Assembly: GCF_002917095.1 (NCBI RefSeq)
Contig: NZ_PQGA01000015.1
Coordinates: forward strand, 1-64,000
Direction: 5' to 3'
Source of the DNA: Paraburkholderia eburnea
Lineage (GTDB): Bacteria > Pseudomonadota > Gammaproteobacteria > Burkholderiales > Burkholderiaceae
Length of the DNA stretch: 64,000 bases
Each line of letters begins with the position of its first letter. Position 1 is the stretch's first letter. Below the pieces are notes generated by a model. It was not told the DNA's origin. It searched no databases and saw only the letters and a program-made list of their open reading frames with translations. Positions 52,665-60,966 of this stretch are shown one piece after another. Both the position numbers and the translations under genes were made by a program.

Positions 52665-52853
52665 TCACGTGATGGCCGGCAGCGCCTCGATCAGGAGGAA
52701 GCACAGCAGCGCCCCGATGAGCGCCCCAATCAGGTTCGGATGGTATTGATGCCGATAATGCATCGACGCCAGCAGGCCGCCGATCAGAATCACCCCTAGA
52801 CCCATGAAAGCCATCAACACGAATGGAATGCCGAATGTGTCGTTGATGTCCAT
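52665..52853 (-). CDS. Small membrane protein, 62 residues
   Basis: The protein starts MDINDTFGIPFVLMAFMGLG and has two hydrophobic segments (about 10-30 and 42-60) separated by HYRHQYHPN. AAGGAGG stands eight bases before the ATG, which strongly supports translation. It has no known domain. It is not part of an obvious operon. Confidence 0.7.
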   Translation of the reverse strand: MDINDTFGIPFVLMAFMGLGVILIGGLLASMHYRHQYHPNLIGALIGALLCFLLIEALPAIT

Positions 52854-53007
52854 GATGCCCCTCCTTGAAACTTGTAATCGTTGTTTAAGGGAGTATAGGG
52901 CGGGACGTCAGGAAGGACATGCTGCGGCGCGGCATAAAAGGGGCGCATTCACCCGCTGACAATCACCGACGCCCGGCTGGACAAGGCCCCACAGCCCGCG
53001 CTGTGGT

Positions 53008-53715
53008 TTACCCAGGGGTGCTCAACGCGCCCAGTGCTGCAGCATCGAGCCACCGCCAGGCGCCCGGCGCGAGGTCATCGGGCAGCGCATAGCCGCCAAT
53101 GCGTTCGCGATGCAGGGCCTCCACGCGATTGCCCGCAGCGGCCACCATGCGTTTGACCTGGTGATACTTGCCTTCGAGCACGCTCAGTTCCAGTTCGCGC
53201 TCGCCGCGCGCGCTCGCCGCGAGCGCCACGCTGGGCACGCGTTCCCCGTGCAAAAGGACGCCGTCGCGCAGCGCCTGCAACTGCGTTTCGTCGAGCGGAT
53301 GGCGTGTCGTCGCCACGTAGATCTTCGGCACCTTGCGCCTGGGCGAGGTGAAAGCGTGCACGAACTGGCCATCGTCGGAGAGCAGCAGCAGGCCGGTCGT
53401 GTCCTGATCGAGACGGCCCACGCACTGCACGTTGCGCTCGGCGAACTGCGGCGGCAGCAGATGAAACACGCTCAGATGATGTTGCGGATCGCGCGAGCAC
53501 TCATAGCCCGCCGGCTTGTTGAGCGCGAGATAGGCGCGCTCGTGAAACGGCCAGGGCGCGCCGTCGACGCTGAACACGAGACCGGCGGTATCGAAGACGG
53601 CGAGCGGATCGGTGCAGGTTTCACCGGCGACAGCCACGCGCGCACCGGCGATCAGACCGCGGCATTGGCGGCGCGTGCCGAAGCCCTGCGAGAAAAGAAT
53701 ACTTTCGAGATTCAT
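53008..53715 (-). CDS. Pseudouridine synthase, RsuA family
   Basis: This 235-residue protein has an S4-like N-terminal RNA-binding segment (LESILFSQGFGTRRQCRGLIAGARV) and the catalytic motif CVGRLDQDTTGLLLLSDDG with the active Asp. VLEGKYHQVKRMVAAAGNRVEALHRERIGGY closes the core. The form with S4 and GRLD is that of RsuA, which modifies U516 of 16S rRNA; the exact target is inferred. ATG 53715 was chosen as the family start. Confidence 0.88.
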   Translation of the reverse strand: MNLESILFSQGFGTRRQCRGLIAGARVAVAGETCTDPLAVFDTAGLVFSVDGAPWPFHERAYLALNKPAGYECSRDPQHHLSVFHLLPPQFAERNVQCVGRLDQDTTGLLLLSDDGQFVHAFTSPRRKVPKIYVATTRHPLDETQLQALRDGVLLHGERVPSVALAASARGERELELSVLEGKYHQVKRMVAAAGNRVEALHRERIGGYALPDDLAPGAWRWLDAAALGALSTPG

Positions 53716-54006
53716 GACGGAACGCCGCAGCTTGAAACCGCAGCATTTTAGCGAAGCGCCGGGGCGGCCAGGCTCACAACGTTTGAGCCGCTGACGGTTG
53801 CCTTGCGGCTCACATCCAGATCGATTGCAGTTGAACGCCGTTCGCGACGTGTTTCGCGAGGATCGCGTAATGTATCGCGGTGCAGTGGCCGGACACGGAA
53901 TCATGGTGTCGCGCGAGGGCCGCTCGCTTCCCCTTTTTCTTTGGCGCAGCGTCGCGCCGCCGCCATACGGCGCGCGCTGCGCCTGTCAGCTCACGCGGAG
54001 GGCAGC

Positions 54007-55725
54007 ATGGCGAAGACGATTGCGGATTTTCTGGCGAAGACACTCGAAACGGTGGGCGTCGAACGGATCTGGGGCGTGACGGGCGACAGTCTGAACGGAT
54101 TGTCGGCGAGCCTGCGCAAGCTCGGCACGATCCGCTGGATGCACACGCGCCACGAGGAAGTCGCCGCCTTCGCGGCCGGCGCCGAAGCCGCCGCGACCGG
54201 GCGCCTCGCCGTCTGCGCGGGCAGTTGCGGCCCGGGCAACCTGCACCTCATCAACGGCCTCTACGACTGCCATCGCAACCGCTCGCCGGTGCTGGCGATC
54301 GCCGCGCACATTCCGTCGACGGAAATCGGCCTCGGCTATTTCCAGGAAACGCACCCGACCGAGCTTTTTCGGGAGTGCGCCCACTACGTCGAGCTGGTGA
54401 CCAATCCCTCGCAGTTCCCGCGCGTGCTGGCCACGGCGCTGCGCACGGCGATCGACCAGAAGGGCGTGGCCGTGATCGTGCTGCCCGGCGACGTCGCGCT
54501 GCTCGACGCACCCGACGAAGAGCCGATGTGGGCGCAGACCTCGCGGCCCGCGACGCTGCCCGCAACGGCGGACCTTGACCGGCTGGCGGACCTGCTCAAT
54601 CGCTCGGAAGCGGTGACGCTCCTGTGCGGCAGCGGCTGCAAGGGCGCGCACGACGAAGTGGTGGCCTTCGCCGACGCGCTCGGCGCGCCGACCGTGCATG
54701 CGCTGCGCGGCAAGCAATACGTCGAATGGGATAACCCGTACGACGTGGGCATGACGGGGCTGATCGGCTTTAGCTCGGGCTATCACGCGATGATGTCGTG
54801 CGACACGCTCGTGATGCTCGGCACCGACTTTCCGTACCGCAATTTTTATCCCGAGCACGCGAACATCGTGCAGATCGACCGCGATGCGGCGGCGCTCGGC
54901 AAACGCGCGCCGCTCGCGCTCGGCCTGATCGGCGACGTGCGCGAGACGCTGCGCGCGCTGACGCCCAGGCTCACGCGCAAGACAGATCGTCACTTCATCA
55001 ACCGCGCGCGCGGACATTACGCCGATGCGCGCAAAGGCCTCGACGACCTCGCGCGCCCGGCGCCCGCGGGCAAACCGCTGCATCCGCAATACGTGACGGC
55101 ACGCCTCGACGCGCTTGCGGCCGACGATGCGATCTTCGCCGTCGATGTCGGCACGCCCACGCTGTGGGCCGCGCGCTATCTCACGATGAACGGCCGCCGA
55201 CGGCTGCATGGCTCGTTCAATCACGGCTCGATGGCGAACGCGATGCCGCAGGCGCTCGGCGCGCAGGCCGCGCATGTGGGACGCCAGGTGATTTCGCTGT
55301 CGGGCGACGGCGGCCTGTCGATGCTGCTCGGCGACATTCTCACCGCGCGCCAGCTCGATCTGCCGATCAAGATCGTTGTCCTGAATAATGGCTCGCTCGG
55401 CTTCGTGGCGATGGAGATGAAAGCGGGCGGCTACGTGGAAACGGGCACGGACCTGGCGGCGACCAATTTCGCGGATATCGCCCGAGGCGCGGGGCTGTTC
55501 AGCGTGCGGGTGGAGACTTCGGAGGCGCTAGACGACGCGTTGCGCGAGGCGTTCGCGCATCCCGGGCCGGCGCTCGTGGACGTGGTGACGGCCAGGCACG
55601 AACTGGCGATGCCGCCGAAACTGCAATGGGCGCAGGCGAAGGGCTTCAGCCTGTATATGCTGCGCGCGGTGCTGAGCGGGCGCGGCGATGAAGTGGTGGA
55701 ACTGGCGCAGACGAATTTGCGGTGA
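54007..55725 (+). CDS. poxB: Pyruvate:ubiquinone oxidoreductase (PoxB)
   Basis: This thiamine-diphosphate flavoenzyme decarboxylates pyruvate to acetate and CO2 and gives electrons to ubiquinone at the membrane. Its 572 residues equal the E. coli enzyme in length. The ThDP activating Glu lies in HTRHEEVAAFAAGAEA, the ThDP/Mg motif is SLSGDGGLSMLLGDILTA...IVVLNN near 430-461, and the C-terminal membrane-binding segment is LYMLRAVLSGRGDEVVELAQTN. Codon 1 is ATG 54007. No terminator is obvious after it. Confidence 0.93.
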   Translation: MAKTIADFLAKTLETVGVERIWGVTGDSLNGLSASLRKLGTIRWMHTRHEEVAAFAAGAEAAATGRLAVCAGSCGPGNLHLINGLYDCHRNRSPVLAIAAHIPSTEIGLGYFQETHPTELFRECAHYVELVTNPSQFPRVLATALRTAIDQKGVAVIVLPGDVALLDAPDEEPMWAQTSRPATLPATADLDRLADLLNRSEAVTLLCGSGCKGAHDEVVAFADALGAPTVHALRGKQYVEWDNPYDVGMTGLIGFSSGYHAMMSCDTLVMLGTDFPYRNFYPEHANIVQIDRDAAALGKRAPLALGLIGDVRETLRALTPRLTRKTDRHFINRARGHYADARKGLDDLARPAPAGKPLHPQYVTARLDALAADDAIFAVDVGTPTLWAARYLTMNGRRRLHGSFNHGSMANAMPQALGAQAAHVGRQVISLSGDGGLSMLLGDILTARQLDLPIKIVVLNNGSLGFVAMEMKAGGYVETGTDLAATNFADIARGAGLFSVRVETSEALDDALREAFAHPGPALVDVVTARHELAMPPKLQWAQAKGFSLYMLRAVLSGRGDEVVELAQTNLR

Positions 55726-55801
55726 GGGTGTTGTGCCGTGCGCTGAAACGACAAAGCCCCGCGAGAGAGGATATTCGCTGGGCGTATGTACCTGGTGAGG
55801 T

Positions 55802-55839
55802 GGGACAGATCGGAGCGCGGGTGCGATTTTATCTGTCCC
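55802..55839. repeat. 9-bp inverted repeat with a 20-base loop
   Basis: GGGACAGAT and ATCTGTCCC pair perfectly. It lies about 75 bases after poxB in the stretch before the toxin-antitoxin genes. It may be a weak terminator or an operator. Confidence 0.5.
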
Positions 55840-56010
55840 TGTATGAGCAGACCTTGCTTTCGATCCCTTCAGCGTCAAATTGGCTGTGTGCGGAGTCGCA
55901 CGGAGCAGTTGTGACACAGTGCAACGGTCCTATCGGCCTACGTACAGGTAGCTAAACTTGTGTGTAGAATTGCACAAAAGTCCACTATTACCCCCAAAGG
56001 AGAGCGCGAC

Positions 56011-56244
56011 ATGAAGCAAGTGCATGTGACGGCCTTCTGGGATGCGGAAGCAAGTGTCTGGGTCGCTGAAAGCGAAGACGTCCCTGGTCTCATCACCGAA
56101 GCTGAGAGCATGGATGCCCTGATGAAAAAACTTGAGATTCTTATCCCCGAATTGCTTGACGAAAATGGCTACCCCGACGGAGACGAGGTGCCGTTTGAAC
56201 TCAATGCGAAGATCACGGGAACCGCGCATCGTATGGCCGCGTGA
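56011..56244 (+). CDS. DUF1902 / HicB-like antitoxin
   Basis: This 77-residue protein begins MKQVHVTAFWDAEASVWVAE and continues SEDVPGLITEAESMDALMKKLEILIPELLD, the partial HicB-like fold named DUF1902. AAAGGAGA stands before the ATG. It directly precedes the HicA-type toxin gene. No DNA-binding domain is visible, unlike full-length HicB, so it may only neutralise the toxin. Base composition is slightly less GC-biased than neighbours. Confidence 0.82.
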   Translation: MKQVHVTAFWDAEASVWVAESEDVPGLITEAESMDALMKKLEILIPELLDENGYPDGDEVPFELNAKITGTAHRMAA

Positions 56245-56439
56245 ATGTCCGACTTTACTCCGGAAGTGAAGAAAGTCCTCGAAGCTCACGGGTGTCGCTT
56301 CAAGCGGCACGGCAAAGGGGATCACGACATCTGGTGCAACCCACGTACCGGAAAGTCGTTTCCGGTTGATGCCCACATTAAATCCCGCCACACAGCGAAC
56401 GGCATCATGAAGCAAGCTGACATTGATTACAAATTCTGA
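56245..56439 (+). CDS. HicA-family mRNA interferase toxin
   Basis: This 64-residue protein has the dsRBD-like HicA fold: VKKVLEAHGCRFKRHGKGDHDIWCNP with the catalytic His in the GKGDHDIW segment, then FPVDAHIKSRHTANGIMKQADI. Its start immediately follows the stop of the antitoxin gene, so they are coexpressed with antitoxin first. HicA toxins cleave mRNA when free. Confidence 0.88.
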   Translation: MSDFTPEVKKVLEAHGCRFKRHGKGDHDIWCNPRTGKSFPVDAHIKSRHTANGIMKQADIDYKF

Positions 56440-56440
56440 G

Positions 56441-56462
56441 CCCCGCCTCGAGCGGGGTTTTT
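56441..56462 (+). terminator. Intrinsic terminator after hicA
   Basis: CCCCGC and GCGGGG with a CTCGA loop, then TTTTT. It sits at once after the HicA stop. Confidence 0.85.
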
Positions 56463-56680
56463 CATTTGCAGGGAGTGAGGTCGTGGAGGGCTCTCGGCAT
56501 AGAGTTGGACCGCGCGGCGCGAGATACCGAGTTCTCGCTGGTGGCCTATCGCCACATCCTCACTTCCTTTCCCACTGGCATATTGCTCCCGCCGCGATTG
56601 CAGCCACTCGGCGAAATTGATCGACAGAGCCAAGTTCGATGGACGCGTCGTGATCTCCCTCTTGCTGAGTTTGCTCCACC
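56463..56680. other. Unassigned stretch between hicA and the next gene
   Basis: A minus-strand frame of 114 codons spans much of it (ending in ...VQLYAESPPRPHS), but it overlaps the 3' end of the next gene and has no recognised family. It could be a remnant of the same accessory element. No promoter or hairpin was identified. Confidence 0.35.
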
Positions 56681-57391
56681 CTACTTGAACACTGCACCGT
56701 AGCGCAAGAACAGGTGCGTCTGTGCCGGTCGCAGCGAACCGCAGACGCGACGAAAGCGCGCGGGCACACATCGTCGGCGACGCCTGCCACGAAGAGGCCT
56801 GAAATCCGGCGAAATGCTCTCCACGCCGTCAAAAACAGACGGCTGGCGGCGCGCCGTGGCCTCCGCTCGGGCGAGGCGGGCATCGAGGGTGGCCGACTGG
56901 ATTGCGAAATATCGGGCAAGCGCGTTGCTGTCGCCGTCGAACTGGTCGAACACGTGGTAGTACGCGACGGCCTCGGAGAATTGCGCTTGAATCATGCGGG
57001 CAGCTTCGGCGGCCTCTTCCGCCCGCTGCAGCGAAACCTCGGGCTCGTAGCTCCGCGAAGCCATCAGCCGGGCGGACACGGCATTCTCCCGGAAGTCGCC
57101 GTCGTTGTCGCGTTCCTCCTGATCGAGCCGGATCGCGAACCGCATTGCCCGATTCACGAAGTGGCCGAACAGCCTATGCAGGCGCGCGACGATTGTCGCC
57201 TGGACCTCCTCGTCGTCAGGCTCGATATCGGCGCCACGCTCGCTCTTGATTTCTTCAGCGATGATCCAGGCGTGGCTTTTCAGGTCATCGACCGACTGTT
57301 CGCCGCGTGTCATCCCGGCGATCTGCCGCAGATGTTTGAGCATCGGCGCGATGAGCCGATCGAAGAAGTTTGTGTCGTTCCGCTGGGCCAT
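56681..57391 (-). CDS. Unrecognised protein, 236 residues
   Basis: Starting at ATG 57391 the frame gives MAQRNDTNFFDRLIAPMLKH, then a helical, acidic region (about 30-130) and an Ala/Gln/Glu-rich helix (LQRAEEAAEAARMIQAQF). The last 40 residues change style abruptly to an Arg/Cys-rich tail (GRRRRRCVPARFRRV), as if the original end was lost by frameshift or junction. I cannot assign a family. It lies in the accessory patch between the toxin pair and tRNA-Leu. Confidence 0.5.
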   Translation of the reverse strand: MAQRNDTNFFDRLIAPMLKHLRQIAGMTRGEQSVDDLKSHAWIIAEEIKSERGADIEPDDEEVQATIVARLHRLFGHFVNRAMRFAIRLDQEERDNDGDFRENAVSARLMASRSYEPEVSLQRAEEAAEAARMIQAQFSEAVAYYHVFDQFDGDSNALARYFAIQSATLDARLARAEATARRQPSVFDGVESISPDFRPLRGRRRRRCVPARFRRVCGSLRPAQTHLFLRYGAVFK

Positions 57392-57764
57392 GGCACCGTC
57401 TTTGAGAGAGGGAAGCTGGATCCACGCTGCGACCGGCAGTTTATTCCGATGTCGCGGCAATTGATGTGCGGCGAACGAGCGCGCCTGCGCGGCTGGTTTC
57501 GTATCGTGAGTCATCTAACCAGGGGCATGTTGCATTGCAGAGCCAGTACCGCGCTGATCGCTTGAAACGGGTGAATCCCAGGTGGAAATCCTGTATGCGG
57601 TGGCAAACAGCGTGATTCCAGTTATGGATCCAGTAGTGGGAGGGGTGAGACCAACGCTGGATTGATGGAATTACGCGTCATGTCTCATCACAAACCTCTG
57701 GCGGCCGACCTGTGCCGCGCGGCGCGCTTTGTGATCGGTTGCTCATGCGCTTTGCGGTTTGCGT

Positions 57765-58049
57765 ATGGGAGGCGGCATTCCAGGTTCACACAGCTGGTGG
57801 GGGTGCGGAGAAGCACATCGAGGCGTGAGTTGCCGGGCCACGCCGCTTATAGAGCTGGAAGGAACAGGGCGCCAGCGTCGAATAGTTTCTGCTGGCTTGG
57901 CGTTACGGACCAGCGAGACCGGTGAGAGCCACGTTGGGTGCTCCATGCCCGGGAGGCAAGGGCGTTTTCAGGGGGCTTTTTCACCACCGATTTTTCCCGA
58001 GCACAGGACAATCCCCAGAAGCCCCCTGCTTGGGGGCTGGTGTTGGTGA
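57765..58049 (+). pseudogene. Phage-like (Ash-like) open frame or remnant
   Basis: The frame starts MGGGIPGSHSWWGCGEAHRG and ends RSPLLGGWCW. The repeated aromatic/Gly/Cys style recalls short prophage proteins of the Ash type, and such frames commonly lie near tRNA genes used by phages. No ribosome-binding site is clear, other frames here are also open, and I could not compare it to a database. Treat as prophage debris. Confidence 0.3.
58020..58038. repeat. 7-bp hairpin AGCCCCC/GGGGGCT
   Basis: A small perfect hairpin with a TGCTT loop at the end of the phage-like frame, before the tRNA-Leu terminator. It has no T-run. Confidence 0.4.
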
Positions 58050-58073
58050 AAGCTTGGGGTAGTGTGCAATAAA

Positions 58074-58105
58074 AAACCCGCGAAGCCTTGCGCTGTCGCG
58101 GGTTT
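58074..58105 (-). terminator. Intrinsic terminator after tRNA-Leu
   Basis: AAACCCGCGA and TCGCGGGTTT pair; on the minus strand a T-run follows. It lies about 35 bases after the tRNA 3' end. Confidence 0.88.
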
Positions 58106-58139
58106 CTGTACTTCTCTGGAACTTGCCAGAATATTCTTT

Positions 58140-58223
58140 GGTGCCTCGGGCCGGAATCGAACCGGCACTCCTTTCGGAACCGGATTTTGAGTCCGGCGCG
58201 TCTACCAATTTCACCACCGAGGC
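58140..58223 (-). tRNA. tRNA-Leu (anticodon CAA)
   Basis: The minus strand reads GCCTCGG as the acceptor 5' half, a D-arm GTGAAATTGGTAGACGC, an anticodon arm CCGGACTCAAAATCCGG with anticodon CAA, a class II variable arm, the T-arm GCCGGTTCGATTCCGGC, and CCGAGGC-A-CCA. CCA is encoded. It decodes UUG. Its 3' end faces the accessory patch at 55.8-58.1 kb, the usual side for integrating elements. Confidence 0.97.
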
Positions 58224-58269
58224 AGTTCTTGCAGCCCGCCTTGCTAGTGGGCGCTCGAAGTAGCCTTAA

Positions 58270-58298
58270 ATTATGACGTAAAACCGCAGCCTCGGCAA
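58270..58298 (-). promoter_or_regulatory. Candidate promoter of tRNA-Leu
   Basis: Minus strand: -35 TTGCCG (58293-58298), 17-base spacer, -10 CATAAT (58270-58275). It starts about 40 bases before the mature 5' end. Confidence 0.5.
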
Positions 58299-58305
58299 GC
58301 CGTGC

Positions 58306-59691
58306 TCAGATCGTGCGCGAAAAGCGCTCCGCGTGCTGCGCACCAAGGTAGCGGTCGAAGACCATGGCGATATTGCGCACGAACATGCGCCCGGCGGGCA
58401 GCACTTCGAGCCGGTTGGTGCTGCGCGCGACCAGCCCGTCGGCCTCGAAGGCGCGCAGGGTTTCCAGTTCCGGCGCGAATGCCGCCGCAAAGCGCACGCC
58501 ATAAGCCGCCTCGAACTCGTCGAAACGCAATTCGAGATTGCACATCAGTTCGGTGATGATGTCGCGGCGCAGACGGTCGTCGGCGGTAAGGCGCACGCCG
58601 CGCGAGATCGCGAGCCGCCCGGCGTCGATGGCCGCGCCATAGCCCGGCAGATCCTTCGCGTTCTGGGCGTACACATCGCCGACCTTGCCGATCGACGAAG
58701 CGCCAAAGCCGATCAGATCGCAATCGGCGCGTGTGCTGTAGCCCTGGAAATTGCGATGCAGCGTGCGCTGCTGCTGGGCGCGCGCGAGTTCGTCGGTGGG
58801 CAGCGCGAAATGATCCATACCGATGTACACATAGCCCGCATCGGTCAGTTGCTCGATCACGAGTTGCAGCAGCGCAAGCCGGGTAGCGGGCGGGGGCAGC
58901 GCGGTGGCGTCGATCTGCCGCTGCATCTTGAAGAGCTGCGGCATATGCGCGTAGCCGAACACCGAAATGCGCTCCGGCGCAAGCAGCAACATCGTCTCGA
59001 GCGTGCGGCGAAAGCTTTTCACGTTCTGATGCGGCAGCCCATAAATCAGATCGACGCTGATCGACTCGAAGCCGTTCGCGCGGGCCGCGTTCATCACGTC
59101 AATGGTCAATTCGAGCGGCTGCACGCGGTTGACCGCGTGTTGCACGACCGGATCGAAATCCTGCACCCCCAGGCTCAGGCGGTTGAAGCCGAGGCGGCGC
59201 AGATGAGCGATCGTGTCCGCCGAGGCCTCGCGAGGGTCGATCTCGATCGAGTATTCGGCTTCGCTTTCGGGCCGCAGCGCGAAGTGTTCGCGCGTGGCCG
59301 CCATCAGCGTGCTCATTTCGTCGAGCGAGAGAAAAGTGGGCGTGCCGCCGCCCCAGTGCAATTGCGAGACGGGGCGCTTCGTGTCGAACAGCGCCGCCTG
59401 CAGTGCCATTTCGCGCACGAGCTGCTGGACGTAAGGCTTCGCGCGTCCGCGGTTTTTTGTCGCGATCTTGTTGCAGCCGCAATAGAAGCAAACCGTGTCG
59501 CAGAACGGGATGTGGAAGTAGAGCGAGAGGTCGGTATCGGCGGCGCCGGGATCGGCCGCGGCGCGCCGGTAGTGGTCGAGATCGAAATCGTCGCGGAACT
59601 GCAGGGCGGTCGGATAGGACGTATACCGTGGACCGTTCGCGCCGTACTTGGCGAGCAGGTCGGGGCGGAAAAGGAGGTCGGCGTCGCTCAT
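58306..59691 (-). CDS. hemN: Oxygen-independent coproporphyrinogen III oxidase
   Basis: This 461-residue radical-SAM enzyme makes protoporphyrinogen IX in heme synthesis without oxygen. The cluster motif is CDTVCFYCGC (CxxxCxxC plus the extra Cys), with HIPFCD just before it. GPRYTSYPTALQF marks the N terminus, and WGGGTPTFLS the substrate region. ATG 59691 fits the family start (DLLAKYGANGPRYTSYPTA). No FNR box was found upstream by eye. Confidence 0.95.
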   Translation of the reverse strand: MSDADLLFRPDLLAKYGANGPRYTSYPTALQFRDDFDLDHYRRAAADPGAADTDLSLYFHIPFCDTVCFYCGCNKIATKNRGRAKPYVQQLVREMALQAALFDTKRPVSQLHWGGGTPTFLSLDEMSTLMAATREHFALRPESEAEYSIEIDPREASADTIAHLRRLGFNRLSLGVQDFDPVVQHAVNRVQPLELTIDVMNAARANGFESISVDLIYGLPHQNVKSFRRTLETMLLLAPERISVFGYAHMPQLFKMQRQIDATALPPPATRLALLQLVIEQLTDAGYVYIGMDHFALPTDELARAQQQRTLHRNFQGYSTRADCDLIGFGASSIGKVGDVYAQNAKDLPGYGAAIDAGRLAISRGVRLTADDRLRRDIITELMCNLELRFDEFEAAYGVRFAAAFAPELETLRAFEADGLVARSTNRLEVLPAGRMFVRNIAMVFDRYLGAQHAERFSRTI

Positions 59692-59928
59692 GCGGGGCTC
59701 TCTGGGATGGGGCGCGGGTGGCGTCGCGCGCGCATCGCATCGTTCGCGCGGGCAGGCGGTTCCGACAGCGCCGGATAAACCCAGTGTAAGAGGGCCGTGC
59801 GCCGCACCGTTTGTGTAAAAAGGTCGCAGTCCGGGGCGACGGGCGCGAGGTGGCACAATGCGGGACGTGCCGCGTTCGCCCGTGCCGCCCGTTTTAAATC
59901 CGTAACCGTTTTGTTTCAGGAAGCCGAT

Positions 59929-60252
59929 GTGAGTGCCGCTTCAATTTCCAGCGCGTCCGCGCACGCCTGCCGGCCCGGTTGCGGCGCGTGTTGCATCGCG
60001 CCCTCCATCAGCTCGCCGATTCCCGGCATGCCCGATGGCAAGCCCGCCGGCGTGCGCTGCGCGCAGCTAGGCGACGACTTGCAGTGCAAGATATTTGGTT
60101 CGCCGTTGCGGCCCGCCTGCTGTTCGGGTCTGCAGCCGCAGGCCGAGATGTGCGGCGCGTCGCGCGAAGAGGCGCTGTTCTGGCTCGACGACCTCGAAGC
60201 CGCGACCCAGCCGCCGGCCGGTCCTCGGGGCGCTCATTGTGCTACCCACTGA
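59929..60252 (+). CDS. YkgJ-family Cys-cluster protein
   Basis: This protein of 107 residues has the metal-binding pattern CRPGCGACCIAPSISSPIPGMP near the start, then CAQLGDDLQCKIFG and RPACCSGLQPQAEMCG. These are the Cys clusters of the YkgJ/UPF0153 type, thought to bind zinc or iron; the role is unknown. The start is GTG 59929 with AGGAAG at good distance; an overlapping ATG is out of frame and ends at once. Confidence 0.85.
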   Translation: MSAASISSASAHACRPGCGACCIAPSISSPIPGMPDGKPAGVRCAQLGDDLQCKIFGSPLRPACCSGLQPQAEMCGASREEALFWLDDLEAATQPPAGPRGAHCATH

Positions 60253-60292
60253 GCCACCCGCCGAACCTCGTTGTTCTTCAAGGAGATTTCGC

Positions 60293-60916
60293 ATGATCCG
60301 ACGCGCGCCGCGCGCCCTTCAAATCTCGCCCCGCCCGGATGCGCCTCGCGCTACGCGGCGGGCTTTCCTGCTGTCGGCCTGCGCTGCCGCCGGCGCGGCC
60401 ATGTCGCTCGGTGCGTGTGCGACGGGCACCTTTCCGTTCATCCCCGATCACTACACGTTCTCGCAGCAGCAGTTGCAGGACGCGGTGCAGCGCAAGTTCC
60501 CGTATCACCGCTCGGTGCAGCAGTTGTTCGAGGTCGCGCTGACCCATCCCGTCGTCACCTTGCTGCCCGATCGCAACCGCGTGGCCGTGCACGTCGATGC
60601 CCATCTCGAAAGCCCGCTCATGCAGCAGCCCGTGAGCGGCGCGTTCACCCTGTCGAGCGAGCTGGCCTACGATGCGGCGAGTCGCTCGGTCGTTCTGCGC
60701 TCGCCATCGGTCGATAGCGTCGATATGACGGGCAATGCCGCCGCCTACGCGCAGCAGGTCAACGCGGTCGCGGCGCTGGCGGCGACGCAGTTGCTCACCA
60801 ACTATCCCGTCTACACGTTCAAGCCCGATCAGCTTCAGTTTGCCGGGGTGAATTACGAACCCGGTACAATCACAATCCTTACAAACGGCATACGCGTGCA
60901 GATCGTCGAGAAATAA
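60293..60916 (+). CDS. DUF1439 lipoprotein
   Basis: This 207-residue protein has an Arg-rich N terminus, a hydrophobic stretch (AFLLSACAAAGAAMSLGAC) and a lipobox LGAC near residue 42, so it is a probable lipoprotein. The DUF1439 core has TFSQQQLQDAVQRKFPYHRS and repeated beta-strand patterns, ending FAGVNYEPGTITILTNGIRV. AAGGAGA precedes the ATG. The role of the family is not known. Confidence 0.8.
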   Translation: MIRRAPRALQISPRPDAPRATRRAFLLSACAAAGAAMSLGACATGTFPFIPDHYTFSQQQLQDAVQRKFPYHRSVQQLFEVALTHPVVTLLPDRNRVAVHVDAHLESPLMQQPVSGAFTLSSELAYDAASRSVVLRSPSVDSVDMTGNAAAYAQQVNAVAALAATQLLTNYPVYTFKPDQLQFAGVNYEPGTITILTNGIRVQIVEK

Positions 60917-60966
60917 CGACATGGTCAGGCACGGCACGCGCAGCGCCACTATCGCGAGGTGCAGGG

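Noticed and set aside
56714..57565. A 283-codon plus-strand frame opposite the unknown gene
   Set aside because: It looks like an antisense shadow: no ribosome-binding site, Arg/Ala-rich content and no domain.
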